Shown: positions 1 through 6,584 of the stretch, piece by piece
Layout of the letters: each line of letters begins with the position of its first letter
How positions within the stretch are numbered: the stretch's first letter is position 1
DNA from: Planctomycetes bacterium RBG_16_41_13
Lineage (GTDB): Bacteria; Planctomycetota; Brocadiia; Brocadiales; Brocadiaceae
Direction of reading: 5' to 3'
Length of the DNA stretch: 8,145 nt
NCBI GenBank assembly: GCA_001828295.1
Contig: MHYI01000094.1
Span: 1-8,145 of the forward strand
Program-made: the position numbers and the translations under genes
The notes under the pieces: model-generated
Database searches by the model: none
Told to the model about the DNA's origin: nothing
Seen by the model: only the letters and a program-made list of their open reading frames with translations

Positions 1-1498
1 GTACCGCAGGAGTGCCTGTTTTTATTAACGCCCAACTGGCTTTACGCCTTGTAGATTCTTCGTTATCCTGGAGGGCCTTTATCAGAAAAGGAACGGCCTT
101 TTCTCCCATAGAAGCCAACGCCCACGCTGATTTTGTACGGGCAAAGGATGCCTCACTTTCCGCATCGGTGACAAGAATATCGTACAAGGCCGCAATTACT
201 TTATCATTTCCACTATTACATGCCGCTTCAATGCAAGCCCCTTTGACAAGCCAGTTCTTTTCTCTTTTAAGCGTCTCCAGCAGGGGAAAGGCGGAACCTT
301 GATTACCCAGAGTGCTCAAAGCCCTTGCAATATCATATCTTACGTTTATATCGGTTTCTCTTTGAAACCGGTCAGTAAGTGCCTGTAGTGATTGTGCTGC
401 GCCAAGCCTTTTTAATGCCAGCACCGCTTCCCTCCTAACGAAGGTATTTTTATCGTTTAAAAGCGGTTCTATCTGTGGTGCAATAGTATTATCACCACAA
501 AAACTCAGTGCCCAAACGGCATTTTGCCTTATCTTTGCACTCTTCTTTTTGAGTAATTTCAGAAGCGGTGGTACCGTGTGTTTATGCGGCAGAACGGCTA
601 ATGTTATTGCCGCGGTCCTTGATTCGTCCTCGCCTTCGCTCTGCAACGTGTTCAACAGTGTTTTTATTTTTGTGTGAATAAACGGGTCGTTATTGTCTAT
701 CGAAAGCGGCCTTTTTTCACGTTCTTTCTTTTTTATTTCACTAGCGGTGTTTAACCTGGAATTTATATCCAAAATATCCATCGCTACGTAGGGATAATCC
801 ACGAGAAGAACATCTACTCCCCGCTTTATCGCCTTCTGTATTATCCGACGGTCATCACTTTCCAGTAAAGAAGTAAATGCGTATTTCTTTTCTTTGCGGA
901 TTTGTTTCAGTTTTTCTTCGTTTAGTTCATCGGCGGAAACATACACCAGTCCCTTTCCGAAAGGCCTTGCGTTTTTAGGGCTATAATTCCTCATTGTTCC
1001 CCATAAATAAACTTGCGAAGACATCTCATAGGTATTAATCAGTTCTGCAACTTGTTCTTCCAGAAAAATCTGTTGTGTATTTAAAATCAGTTTAAGTTTG
1101 TTAATTTTACAAAACATCAGTACATCGGACAGCAAGGGAATACGTTCCCCCTCAAACTCGACGCCCCGCCATGAACCTGCATCGTACTGTTGTATTTCCG
1201 AATATAATAAATGGTCAACCCTGCCCATACCATCCGTTGTACGATCAATCGTTTCGTCGTTCATTAATATAAGCCGGCCATCCTTTGTACTACGAATATC
1301 AACCAAAACACCGTCTATGCCCAATTCTGCAATCCTGTGCAAAGCAGCAAATGTATTTTCCGGCGTTTCTTCCAAGATACCCCGGTGCACAAAAATTTCC
1401 ACACGTTGCGTATTTTCTGCGTAAAGCTGCCCTGCAAAGGTTGTTAGAAAAAATACCAAAAAAATTATAATATGACGATTCTTTTTATTTATCCGCAT
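1..1498 (-). CDS. Exported GDPD-like/HEAT-repeat fusion protein, partial at the C-terminal end
   Basis: The frame is open from ATG at 1498 to the window edge: 499 codons and no stop. Residues 1-27 look like a signal peptide (KKNR, a hydrophobic run, then LYA before EN), so the protein should be periplasmic. Residues 35-245 resemble the glycerophosphodiester phosphodiesterase TIM barrel: VHRG at 37-40, PENT at 46-49, DGVLVDIRSTKDG at 62-74, DRTTDG at 85-90, and GVDVLLVDYP at 227-236 as the usual last strand. Residues 275-499 are helical HEAT-like repeats of about 30-35 residues (for example VRREAVLALKRLG and TRRKASWALIKTG). The active site looks damaged. The metal-binding Glu of the ExD motif is Leu65 (Asp67 remains), the His usually before Asp in the 'HD' motif is Asn80, and the Glu of the 'IEIK' strand appears to be Asn140. 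His38 and Arg39 are kept. The start overlaps the end of the LPS-transport gene by 14 nt, implying translational coupling. The coding call is firm; an enzymatic role is doubtful. Confidence 0.9.
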   Translation of the reverse strand, partial: MRINKKNRHIIIFLVFFLTTFAGQLYAENTQRVEIFVHRGILEETPENTFAALHRIAELGIDGVLVDIRSTKDGRLILMNDETIDRTTDGMGRVDHLLYSEIQQYDAGSWRGVEFEGERIPLLSDVLMFCKINKLKLILNTQQIFLEEQVAELINTYEMSSQVYLWGTMRNYSPKNARPFGKGLVYVSADELNEEKLKQIRKEKKYAFTSLLESDDRRIIQKAIKRGVDVLLVDYPYVAMDILDINSRLNTASEIKKKEREKRPLSIDNNDPFIHTKIKTLLNTLQSEGEDESRTAAITLAVLPHKHTVPPLLKLLKKKSAKIRQNAVWALSFCGDNTIAPQIEPLLNDKNTFVRREAVLALKRLGAAQSLQALTDRFQRETDINVRYDIARALSTLGNQGSAFPLLETLKREKNWLVKGACIEAACNSGNDKVIAALYDILVTDAESEASFARTKSAWALASMGEKAVPFLIKALQDNEESTRRKASWALIKTGTPAV

Positions 1499-3479
1499 TG
1501 CCAGCTTCTTTACTGATAAGTTGCCAGTGAGGTCTGCCTTCCCACGTTATCCTGCCTTCCGCCATATTGAAGTAAACCTTTTCAGAAAAAGTCCTCGAAC
1601 CTTCTTTTCTTAATTCTGCCTTCGGGCTACCAGTCAGTACTCCCATGTTTTTCGGTAAATCCCAGGTAAAAAATGTGCCGAATCCCTCACTCCCGCCCAA
1701 ATCTTCGCTATAAAAATAAACGTTGCCTGCGGTAATAATTTTTGAAATCTCCCCGTCTGCTCCCATATATGCATCAATTTGATCTCCGCTCAGCCTTTGT
1801 CCGCTTTGGGAAACCTGAACCTCTTCAAAAAACCCTGCCTTTTTTATTACACTATCATATTCCATTTTTTTAAGCCAGGTAACCTTAATGCCTGTTTTGT
1901 CCCTTTCTTCGGTGCGACTCATTCCCTTTCCGGTTTCATATAAGCTCCCCTTTCCATCGCACAAGATTTTTTCCCCATTTTCGAAGAAAGTAACCTTGGG
2001 GGAAATAATCTGCCTTGTATTTCCCTCCCTGAGGATAGCAAAAGGGGCCCCATATAAAACGGTTACGTCACTTTGTGCATCCCATGCAACCTGATCACCA
2101 ACCGCCTCGTTCCATAAACCGCCTTTTTTATCAATAATATGAACCTTATCCTTTGCATCAAGGGTTTTCAGGTCATAGTTATTGTCGTTAAACGTTACGT
2201 ACAAATAATCACACCGGAGAAGGGAATCATCTCTCCGTACTTCAATATTTTCATCGAAGATGGCTTCCCTTGCATCCCCCATGTAATTCATTTTCCCTTC
2301 CCATTTCACATTAATCGTTTCATCCTTCGCTTCTGTGTCCGCAGCCTTTCTCTCCGGAATGTTTTTCTCATGGGGTTTTACTCTTAAGCTGCCGGCACAC
2401 GGAACATCTATTTTGTTTGCGTTTTTATAAAAAATCATTCTGGTGGCGTATATACTGAGATCATCTCGTATAAATTCTGCGTTCTTTGCATCCTCAAGAA
2501 TTGCGCTTTGCGTATTGACGTCCCATGAAAGTGTGTCTCCTTTGGCAATTTTTGCTCCCTGCGAAGCAAGAACATTTCCGCTTGCAATCGCCTGTTTCGT
2601 TATTTTTGTTTCTGCATCAAGAAAAATAACAAGCTTGTCTGAGAAAACGGTAGTGCTGCCCTTCGCAGCTTCAACATTATCGTTGAATGTCATGATATGG
2701 AAATCAGGCTCCCTATCAAACACAAGCGGACCGCTGGAACGAATGATTGTTTTTTCTTCCGTTTTTTCCTCTTCAACCGTTTTCCCCATATCCTGTTTTT
2801 CCGGTACATGGCTTTGTCCTGAATCATCTTCATACATAAAAAAAAGATCATTTTTCACCCCATCCATTTCCATCTCCGCATCTTTTACGATCCACATCTT
2901 TCTGTTGGCGAGATCTACCTCGCAACCCTTTCCGGTGATTACAAGCCCTGTTCCGGTGATAGTGACAAACTCATCGGTATGTACCGACTTATTCCCGGGA
3001 AAGTACCGCATATTTTCGGTGTACAACCTGGTTTCCTTATCCAGTTGAACCACGACATTATCGGAAAGGTACCCCTCATTCGAAATCTTATCCATCTCTC
3101 CCATGTCCGATGTAATTATCACCTTTTGCGATTCGTTCCCATTATCTTCATCATCCATTACTTCAATTTCCGGTTCAATTATTTTATATCTGTCGTTCTC
3201 CAGCAAAAAGGTATTTTTCCCTCTCATTGTGTACGTCTCATTTCCTTCCTTATCGTAGTTGGGGAGAAAAAGCCCGTCAACCGTTTGAGTGATCTTCTCG
3301 GATTTTCGTATGTCGTCTATTATTCGTTTATTCTTTAGAGAATCTTCTAACGAAACGACGCTTTCTCCTGGTTTTTCAGCAGGACTTTTTGATTTGGGCT
3401 TTGAGAGAATAACTGAAATGATTATCGTAATGAAACAAATGATGGGTATGCTTAAAAATATATATCTTCGTTTAGTCAT
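1485..3479 (-). CDS. lptC: LptC-type LPS export protein fused to three tandem LptA/OstA-like units
   Basis: This 664-residue protein is probably a periplasmic bridge for lipopolysaccharide export. Residues 5-26 form one membrane anchor after MTKRR, as in LptC. Residues 60-205 match the LptC/OstA fold in style: a TMRGKNTFLLENDRYKIIEPEIEV stretch at 84-107, an ITSDMGEMD segment, then short beta strands. An acidic linker (about 217-245, EEEKTEEK) leads to three units of roughly 115-125 residues, at about 250-370, 391-515 and 532-650. They share a pattern: a strand with WxxxMxY, then FxxxVxV, a DxLxV strand, an xxGNVxxxx or KVHI strand, a WD turn, then 'GxPxAxLR' and a final strand pair. E. coli LptC is about 190 residues and LptA about 185, so this looks like both joined and extended. 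The gene lies 95 nt after kdsC and overlaps the next gene. No clear Shine-Dalgarno precedes the ATG. The LptC assignment rests on anchor, fold pattern and neighbours. Confidence 0.85.
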   Translation of the reverse strand: MTKRRYIFLSIPIICFITIIISVILSKPKSKSPAEKPGESVVSLEDSLKNKRIIDDIRKSEKITQTVDGLFLPNYDKEGNETYTMRGKNTFLLENDRYKIIEPEIEVMDDEDNGNESQKVIITSDMGEMDKISNEGYLSDNVVVQLDKETRLYTENMRYFPGNKSVHTDEFVTITGTGLVITGKGCEVDLANRKMWIVKDAEMEMDGVKNDLFFMYEDDSGQSHVPEKQDMGKTVEEEKTEEKTIIRSSGPLVFDREPDFHIMTFNDNVEAAKGSTTVFSDKLVIFLDAETKITKQAIASGNVLASQGAKIAKGDTLSWDVNTQSAILEDAKNAEFIRDDLSIYATRMIFYKNANKIDVPCAGSLRVKPHEKNIPERKAADTEAKDETINVKWEGKMNYMGDAREAIFDENIEVRRDDSLLRCDYLYVTFNDNNYDLKTLDAKDKVHIIDKKGGLWNEAVGDQVAWDAQSDVTVLYGAPFAILREGNTRQIISPKVTFFENGEKILCDGKGSLYETGKGMSRTEERDKTGIKVTWLKKMEYDSVIKKAGFFEEVQVSQSGQRLSGDQIDAYMGADGEISKIITAGNVYFYSEDLGGSEGFGTFFTWDLPKNMGVLTGSPKAELRKEGSRTFSEKVYFNMAEGRITWEGRPHWQLISKEAGNADK

Positions 3480-3520
3480 TATTTACAGGAAAACAAAAAA
3501 TCTTACTTCTGAAGTGCTTT

Positions 3521-3533
3521 ATTTGTTACAAAT
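3521..3533. repeat. Short perfect palindrome in the kdsC-lptC gap
   Basis: ATTTGTTACAAAT is a 6-1-6 inverted repeat in the 95-nt gap between kdsC and the LptC-type gene. A second near-palindrome, ACTTCTGAAGTG, lies at 3505-3516. On the minus strand a run of nine T (3550-3558) follows the kdsC stop by 16 nt, without a strong hairpin. It could be an operator, or chance in AT-rich DNA; nothing else supports function. Confidence 0.2.
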
Positions 3534-3574
3534 ATTAATTATGCAGGGCTGGTATGAAAAAAAAATTTAAATAT

Positions 3575-4087
3575 TTATATCTGATTATTCTGATATCGCT
3601 CCATGATAATATGCCATTTCTCCTGAAATTTAATTATCTTCTCAGCAACTTCTCTTACAGCGCCACATCCGCCTTTGGCTTTTGTAACGTAAGAAGAATA
3701 TTGTTTTACGACAGGCATGGCATTGGCAACCGCAACGGGAAAACCGGCGCGGTAAAATATGGGAAGGTCTATGAGGTCGTCGCCAATATAACACACTTCT
3801 TCATCTTTAAGCGAATATTTCCCAAGGATATCATTATATACGTCCAGTTTATTTTTGATTCCCTGGTGCACCTCTGCGATATTCAATTCTTTTGCCCGGT
3901 GATCTACTGCCTTGCTCGTTCTTCCGCTAATTATTGCCGTTTTAATATTGACACGATGAAGATAAGATATACCCGTGCCGTCCAGCACGTTAAAAACCTT
4001 TGATTCCCTCCCTTCACTATCAATAAAGATCGAGCCATCTGTTAAAACACCATCAACATCAATAATAACAAGTTTTATCTCTTTCAC
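3575..4087 (-). CDS. kdsC: 3-deoxy-D-manno-octulosonate-8-phosphate phosphatase (HAD family)
   Basis: KdsC hydrolyses Kdo-8-phosphate to Kdo in the cytoplasm, before CMP activation and transfer to lipid A. The 170-residue length fits the cap-less C0-type HAD phosphatases. Motif I is DVDGVLTDG with nucleophile Asp10 and acid/base Asp12; motif II is Ser54 in ISGR; motif III is Lys80; motif IV is GDDLIDLP at 102-109. The C-terminal GGxGAVREV signature is present (about 139-147). Two usually conserved arginines appear replaced: FNVRDG reads FNVLDG, and GGRGAVRE reads GGCGAVRE. The start is GTG at 4087, 5 nt after the kdsD stop. The only strong ribosome site, GGAGG at 4104-4108, is 16 nt upstream, inside the kdsD end. 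A TAG lies in frame five codons upstream of the GTG, and no ATG, GTG or TTG lies between. The relatives that act on Kdn-9-phosphate or similar sugars are an alternative, but kdsD next door favours Kdo. Confidence 0.93.
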   Translation of the reverse strand: MKEIKLVIIDVDGVLTDGSIFIDSEGRESKVFNVLDGTGISYLHRVNIKTAIISGRTSKAVDHRAKELNIAEVHQGIKNKLDVYNDILGKYSLKDEEVCYIGDDLIDLPIFYRAGFPVAVANAMPVVKQYSSYVTKAKGGCGAVREVAEKIIKFQEKWHIIMERYQNNQI

Positions 4088-4092
4088 CGTAT

Positions 4093-5082
4093 TTAAAATC
4101 TAACCTCCAATAAATCCTGCACATCAAAAATGCCGACAGGTGTATGGAAATCGTCAACCACAGGAATTTGGTCAATTTTGTTTTCTCTCAGTATTTTATA
4201 TGCCTCTTCAACTAAACAACGATTATTGATTACCTTGGGAGAGGGGGTCATAACCTCTTTTATTGTCTTGCATAAAAATGACGTCCCTTCTCTTAAAAGC
4301 CTTCTCAAATCCCCGTCCGTAAAAAACCCCGTCAATCGGTTATTTTTATCAACAATACTAACTGCGCCCGGGTTACCTTTTGTTTCCGTCATAATGCCAA
4401 GGACATCCAGCAGAGGCATATCTTCATCCGCCACAGGATTTTCCCTGCCTTTGCGCATAACAACTTCAACCGGGAGTAATTTTCTTCCAAGTTCTCCGCC
4501 TGGATGATAAAAGGCATACTCCTCTTTGCTAAGATTCCGCTTTTTAAATATCGTTAACGCAAGGGCATCCCCAATGGCAAGCATCGCCGTTGTACTCGAA
4601 GAAGGAGCAATGCCTAAAGGACAGGCTTCTTCAACATTTCCAATATCAAGAACGACATCGCTATGCATCGCCAGGGAAGACTTATTATTGCCCGTAATGG
4701 AGATTATCTTTGTTCCCATTTGTTTCAGAAAAGGCAAAAGCAACACCACCTCTGTTTCGCCGCTGTTTGACAACGCAAGTACAATGTCGCTGGCAACAAT
4801 TTTACCAAGGTCGCCATGCCTGGCTTCGGAGGAATGAATCCAATAGGAAGGAGTGCCGGTGCTTGCCAAAGTGGCCGAAATCTTCTGTCCAATAATGCCA
4901 GCCTTTCCAACCCCGGTAACTGCGACCCTGCCGGAACACGTAAATATGATGTCTACGGCTTTTTGAAAATGATTGTCAATACGATGAATCTGGTTTTTTA
5001 TTGCTTCTGACTCGAGTAATAATACTTTTTTCGCATAATCTATATCAGACAGGGGCTGTTTTTCTGTTAAGCCATTCAACAT
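4093..5082 (-). CDS. kdsD: Arabinose-5-phosphate isomerase, SIS domain plus two CBS domains
   Basis: KdsD converts ribulose-5-phosphate to arabinose-5-phosphate, the first step of Kdo synthesis. At 329 residues it is almost the length of E. coli KdsD (328). The SIS sugar-isomerase domain covers about 35-185: VTGVGKAG at 55-62, HSSEARHGDLGK at 83-94, LSNSGET at 104-110, then PLGIAPSSSTT at 155-165. Residues corresponding to the E. coli catalytic set are visible: Lys60, Glu111, Glu152 and His193 (in YHPGGELGR). Two CBS domains follow, about 204-265 (ending GFFTDGDLRR) and 275-327 (VMTPSPKVI to VGIFDVQDLL). The gene is first in the LPS cluster and is followed after 5 nt by kdsC. The ATG has only a weak upstream purine stretch. 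GutQ-type paralogues share this architecture, but the adjoining kdsC makes the Kdo role much more likely. Confidence 0.95.
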   Translation of the reverse strand: MLNGLTEKQPLSDIDYAKKVLLLESEAIKNQIHRIDNHFQKAVDIIFTCSGRVAVTGVGKAGIIGQKISATLASTGTPSYWIHSSEARHGDLGKIVASDIVLALSNSGETEVVLLLPFLKQMGTKIISITGNNKSSLAMHSDVVLDIGNVEEACPLGIAPSSSTTAMLAIGDALALTIFKKRNLSKEEYAFYHPGGELGRKLLPVEVVMRKGRENPVADEDMPLLDVLGIMTETKGNPGAVSIVDKNNRLTGFFTDGDLRRLLREGTSFLCKTIKEVMTPSPKVINNRCLVEEAYKILRENKIDQIPVVDDFHTPVGIFDVQDLLEVRF

Positions 5083-5120
5083 AATGTAAGGATTTTATCT
5101 TAGAGGTGAAAGAGATGAAA

Positions 5121-5126
5121 TTTATA
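5121..5126 (-). promoter_or_regulatory. Possible -10 box for the kdsD operon
   Basis: On the minus strand TATAAA lies about 38 nt upstream of the kdsD start and downstream of the hairpin terminator, where an operon promoter is expected. No convincing -35 box is found 16-18 nt further upstream (TCCATT or TTCCAT only), so the call is weak. Confidence 0.28.
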
Positions 5127-5224
5127 ACACTTTAGTTCTATGAAATGGAAAAAACTGCTCGTTCCAAAGCCGGAGCTTGGGAACGAGCGTTTCTACTTTT
5201 CCAAAAAAACTGTAACACTTTAGT
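5125..5224. repeat. 12-bp direct repeats flanking the GC-rich hairpin
   Basis: TAACACTTTAGT is identical at 5125-5136 and 5213-5224, with 76 nt between that contain the hairpin at 5157-5188. The second copy overlaps the left end of the neighbouring 19-bp inverted repeat by two bases. Twelve bases would be a long target duplication, so this could instead be part of a compound repeat. Confidence 0.5.
5149..5188 (-). terminator. Probable intrinsic terminator of the TDT transporter gene
   Basis: Stem arms GCTCGTTCC (5157-5165) and GGAACGAGC (5180-5188) pair perfectly. The inner part (CCAAAGC against GCTTGG) extends the helix with one bulge. On the minus strand the hairpin is followed after AG by six T residues (5154-5149), the layout of a rho-independent terminator for the transporter gene ending at 5386. 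On the plus strand the following T-run is poor. The near-symmetrical core resembles dispersed palindromic repeats in other bacteria, so it may have arrived as a repeat and now serve as a terminator. Confidence 0.55.
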
Positions 5225-5295
5225 AGGGGCGAAGCATTTGCCCGTTTGGGTATGAACGCATTTATGACAATTTACAGCAAATGCTTCGCCCCTAC
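5223..5295. repeat. MITE-like element: perfect 19-bp inverted repeat around a 35-nt centre
   Basis: The arm at 5223-5241 (GTAGGGGCGAAGCATTTGC) is the exact reverse complement of 5277-5295, separated by 35 nt. A perfect 19-bp arm is very unlikely by chance. There is no transposase and no coding potential, so this looks like a small non-autonomous repeat or palindromic intergenic element. A slightly diverged outer pair, TGTAACACTTTAGT (5211-5224) and ACTAAATTGTTACA (5323-5336), matches inverted at 13 of 14 positions and encloses it. Confidence 0.75.
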
Positions 5296-5385
5296 ACTGC
5301 GATTATTGTAATTTTTCAAAAAACTAAATTGTTACAAAAAAGTATCGTGTGGTTCGCTAAAAGACTCCAGGAAACTGGCATTGCG

Positions 5386-6420
5386 TTATTGCTTTGCCGG
5401 AGCTGGTTTAAGAAAAGAACGAATCATAGTCACGAACACTACCAGCCAGGCAATATACGCTATATAGATAAATACCTTTGATATGTTTGATATATATCCT
5501 ATTCCCAGCGCCTCTGCCAGCTTTAGCGTACATGCCGTATACATTCCCAACGGAAACACCAGTCCCCAGTACAGCGGAGTATACTTATACGGCGTTCGGT
5601 TATACAAGTACTTCCATATCCCTAGTATTGTCAACAACGGAATCCACCACGTTCCAAATGACCAGAAAAACACAGAAAATCCCTTGACAAATCCTCCCAT
5701 ATCTAAAAACGGTCCCCCTATCTTCGGGATGCTTAAACTTATTACTGCCCCCGCAAGCGTAGTTATCGCCACTGCTCCCATGTTGATCCAGTATGGAGGC
5801 ACCAACACCTCCGGTGCTATCTTGAAAAATATTAACCGATACGTTATTAACGTTATCATTACCACGTATAAGAAACATCCTATCATCCACCACACCATCG
5901 AGGAAAACAGGATAAAGTTTGACGCCTCTGCAAAACGCGGCGATAATAATGCACCAAGCACCGCAACAGACTGCGTGCCTACCGCCGATATTAACCATCC
6001 CCCGTGTATTGTGCTCTCTATCCGCTGTTCGTTTTTCAAAAATAACAAGGTGAATGTCGTTAAGGTGATCACCACCCACAGAAATATTCCAAAAAACCAC
6101 AATGCCTTGGCAACGCACGGGCAGTTAACTACGTTCACAAACTGCGCCCCAAGCACATTGGTTCCGGCTACTATCGTAAAATAAACCAGTCCAAGTTTCG
6201 GATTTGATATGTCTGCGTATTGTAAACTCCAGTACATTGTTATCCTCAGTATCTGAATAGTCAATATAACCGCATATGCAGCAATGTTTAAATAAAACAA
6301 CCCCAGTGCTACCGGCGTTATTCCCAACATATTTGACGCTATAGATATAATGCCTGTTGACATGACAAACGCAAAGTAAGCCGGGTGTAATGCCTTTATC
6401 ATGTTTCTTATTCCGCCCAT
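5386..6420 (-). CDS. TDT/TehA-SLAC1 family membrane transporter (dicarboxylate, sulfite or other anion)
   Basis: This 344-residue inner-membrane protein has about ten hydrophobic helices, near residues 14-34, 37-58, 76-97, 104-128, 142-162, 168-196, 211-231, 245-268, 283-303 and 314-336, the number expected for the tellurite-resistance/dicarboxylate transporter family. The first helix carries HPAYFAFVMSTGI (12-24), the family's opening pattern. GGWLISAVGTQ (140-150), PPYWINMGA (208-216), FGTWW (255-259) and FPLGMY (289-294) also fit. The Phe-Pro pair lies in the ninth helix, which in TehA and SLAC1 holds the pore-gating Phe, but I cannot align it exactly. Substrate cannot be read from sequence: members move C4-dicarboxylates, sulfite, nitrate/chloride or tellurite-linked substrates. 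The ATG at 6420 is chosen because GGGAGG (6432-6437) lies 11 nt upstream; Met7 (6402) is the alternative. The gene is divergent from the SemiSWEET gene and has its own promoter. Confidence 0.9.
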   Translation of the reverse strand: MGGIRNMIKALHPAYFAFVMSTGIISIASNMLGITPVALGLFYLNIAAYAVILTIQILRITMYWSLQYADISNPKLGLVYFTIVAGTNVLGAQFVNVVNCPCVAKALWFFGIFLWVVITLTTFTLLFLKNEQRIESTIHGGWLISAVGTQSVAVLGALLSPRFAEASNFILFSSMVWWMIGCFLYVVMITLITYRLIFFKIAPEVLVPPYWINMGAVAITTLAGAVISLSIPKIGGPFLDMGGFVKGFSVFFWSFGTWWIPLLTILGIWKYLYNRTPYKYTPLYWGLVFPLGMYTACTLKLAEALGIGYISNISKVFIYIAYIAWLVVFVTMIRSFLKPAPAKQ

Positions 6421-6485
6421 GTATCTTTTATCCTCCCTTTTTCTTATTGTTTTTTTCCCTTTCCTTACTGCCCATTAAATCGTTA

Positions 6486-6514
6486 AATATAGCGTTTGAT
6501 CTTACTTTTTGCAA
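6486..6514 (-). promoter_or_regulatory. Sigma70-type promoter for the TDT transporter
   Basis: On the minus strand TTGCAA (6514-6509) and TATATT (6491-6486) are separated by exactly 17 nt. This would place the transcript start near 6479 and give a leader of about 60 nt carrying the GGGAGG ribosome site. The -35 box matches consensus at 4 of 6 positions and the -10 box at 5 of 6. Confidence 0.5.
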
Positions 6515-6537
6515 TCCTTTTTGGTATGCTTTAAACA
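6509..6537 (+). promoter_or_regulatory. Possible promoter for the SemiSWEET gene sharing the same -35 box
   Basis: TTGCAA at 6509-6514 is its own reverse complement. On the plus strand it is followed after 17 nt by TAAACA (6532-6537), a poor -10 box. Other -10 candidates downstream are TACTAT (6543-6548) and GATAAT (6555-6560), both without a good -35. Some promoter must lie here, but which one is uncertain. Confidence 0.25.
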
Positions 6538-6584
6538 ATTAATACTATATTTTTGATAATAACAAAATAACCGGGGAAATATAT

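Larger units (their letters stand above)
5083..5385. other. Repeat-rich intergenic region without a gene
   Basis: I see no credible gene in these 303 nt. Reading along the minus strand they hold a 19-bp inverted repeat, a GC-rich hairpin followed by T residues, and an AT-rich promoter-like box in front of kdsD. The phrase TAACAYTTTAGT occurs three times: direct at 5125-5136 and 5213-5224, and inverted at 5323-5334. The short frames running through the palindromes show no protein character. Confidence 0.8.

Noticed and set aside
2443..3048. A 201-codon plus-strand open frame inside the LPS-transport gene
   Set aside because: It is antisense to a clear coding sequence, rich in Ser and Phe as expected from a mirrored frame, and has no recognisable domain.
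3541..3574. The T-rich stretch after kdsC as a terminator
   Set aside because: There is a run of nine T on the minus strand but no stable GC-containing hairpin before it, and the next gene in the cluster follows in the same direction.
5125..5336. The repeated TAACAYTTTAGT phrase as a CRISPR array
   Set aside because: Copies are only 12-14 nt, mixed in orientation and unevenly spaced, with no cas genes nearby.
5281..5481. A 66-codon plus-strand frame starting in the right arm of the 19-bp inverted repeat
   Set aside because: It begins within a repeat and ends inside the transporter gene, with no ribosome site or protein character.
5483..6184. A 233-codon plus-strand open frame across the TDT transporter gene
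   Set aside because: The minus strand encodes a ten-helix transporter with family motifs; the plus frame is its shadow and has no coherent fold.
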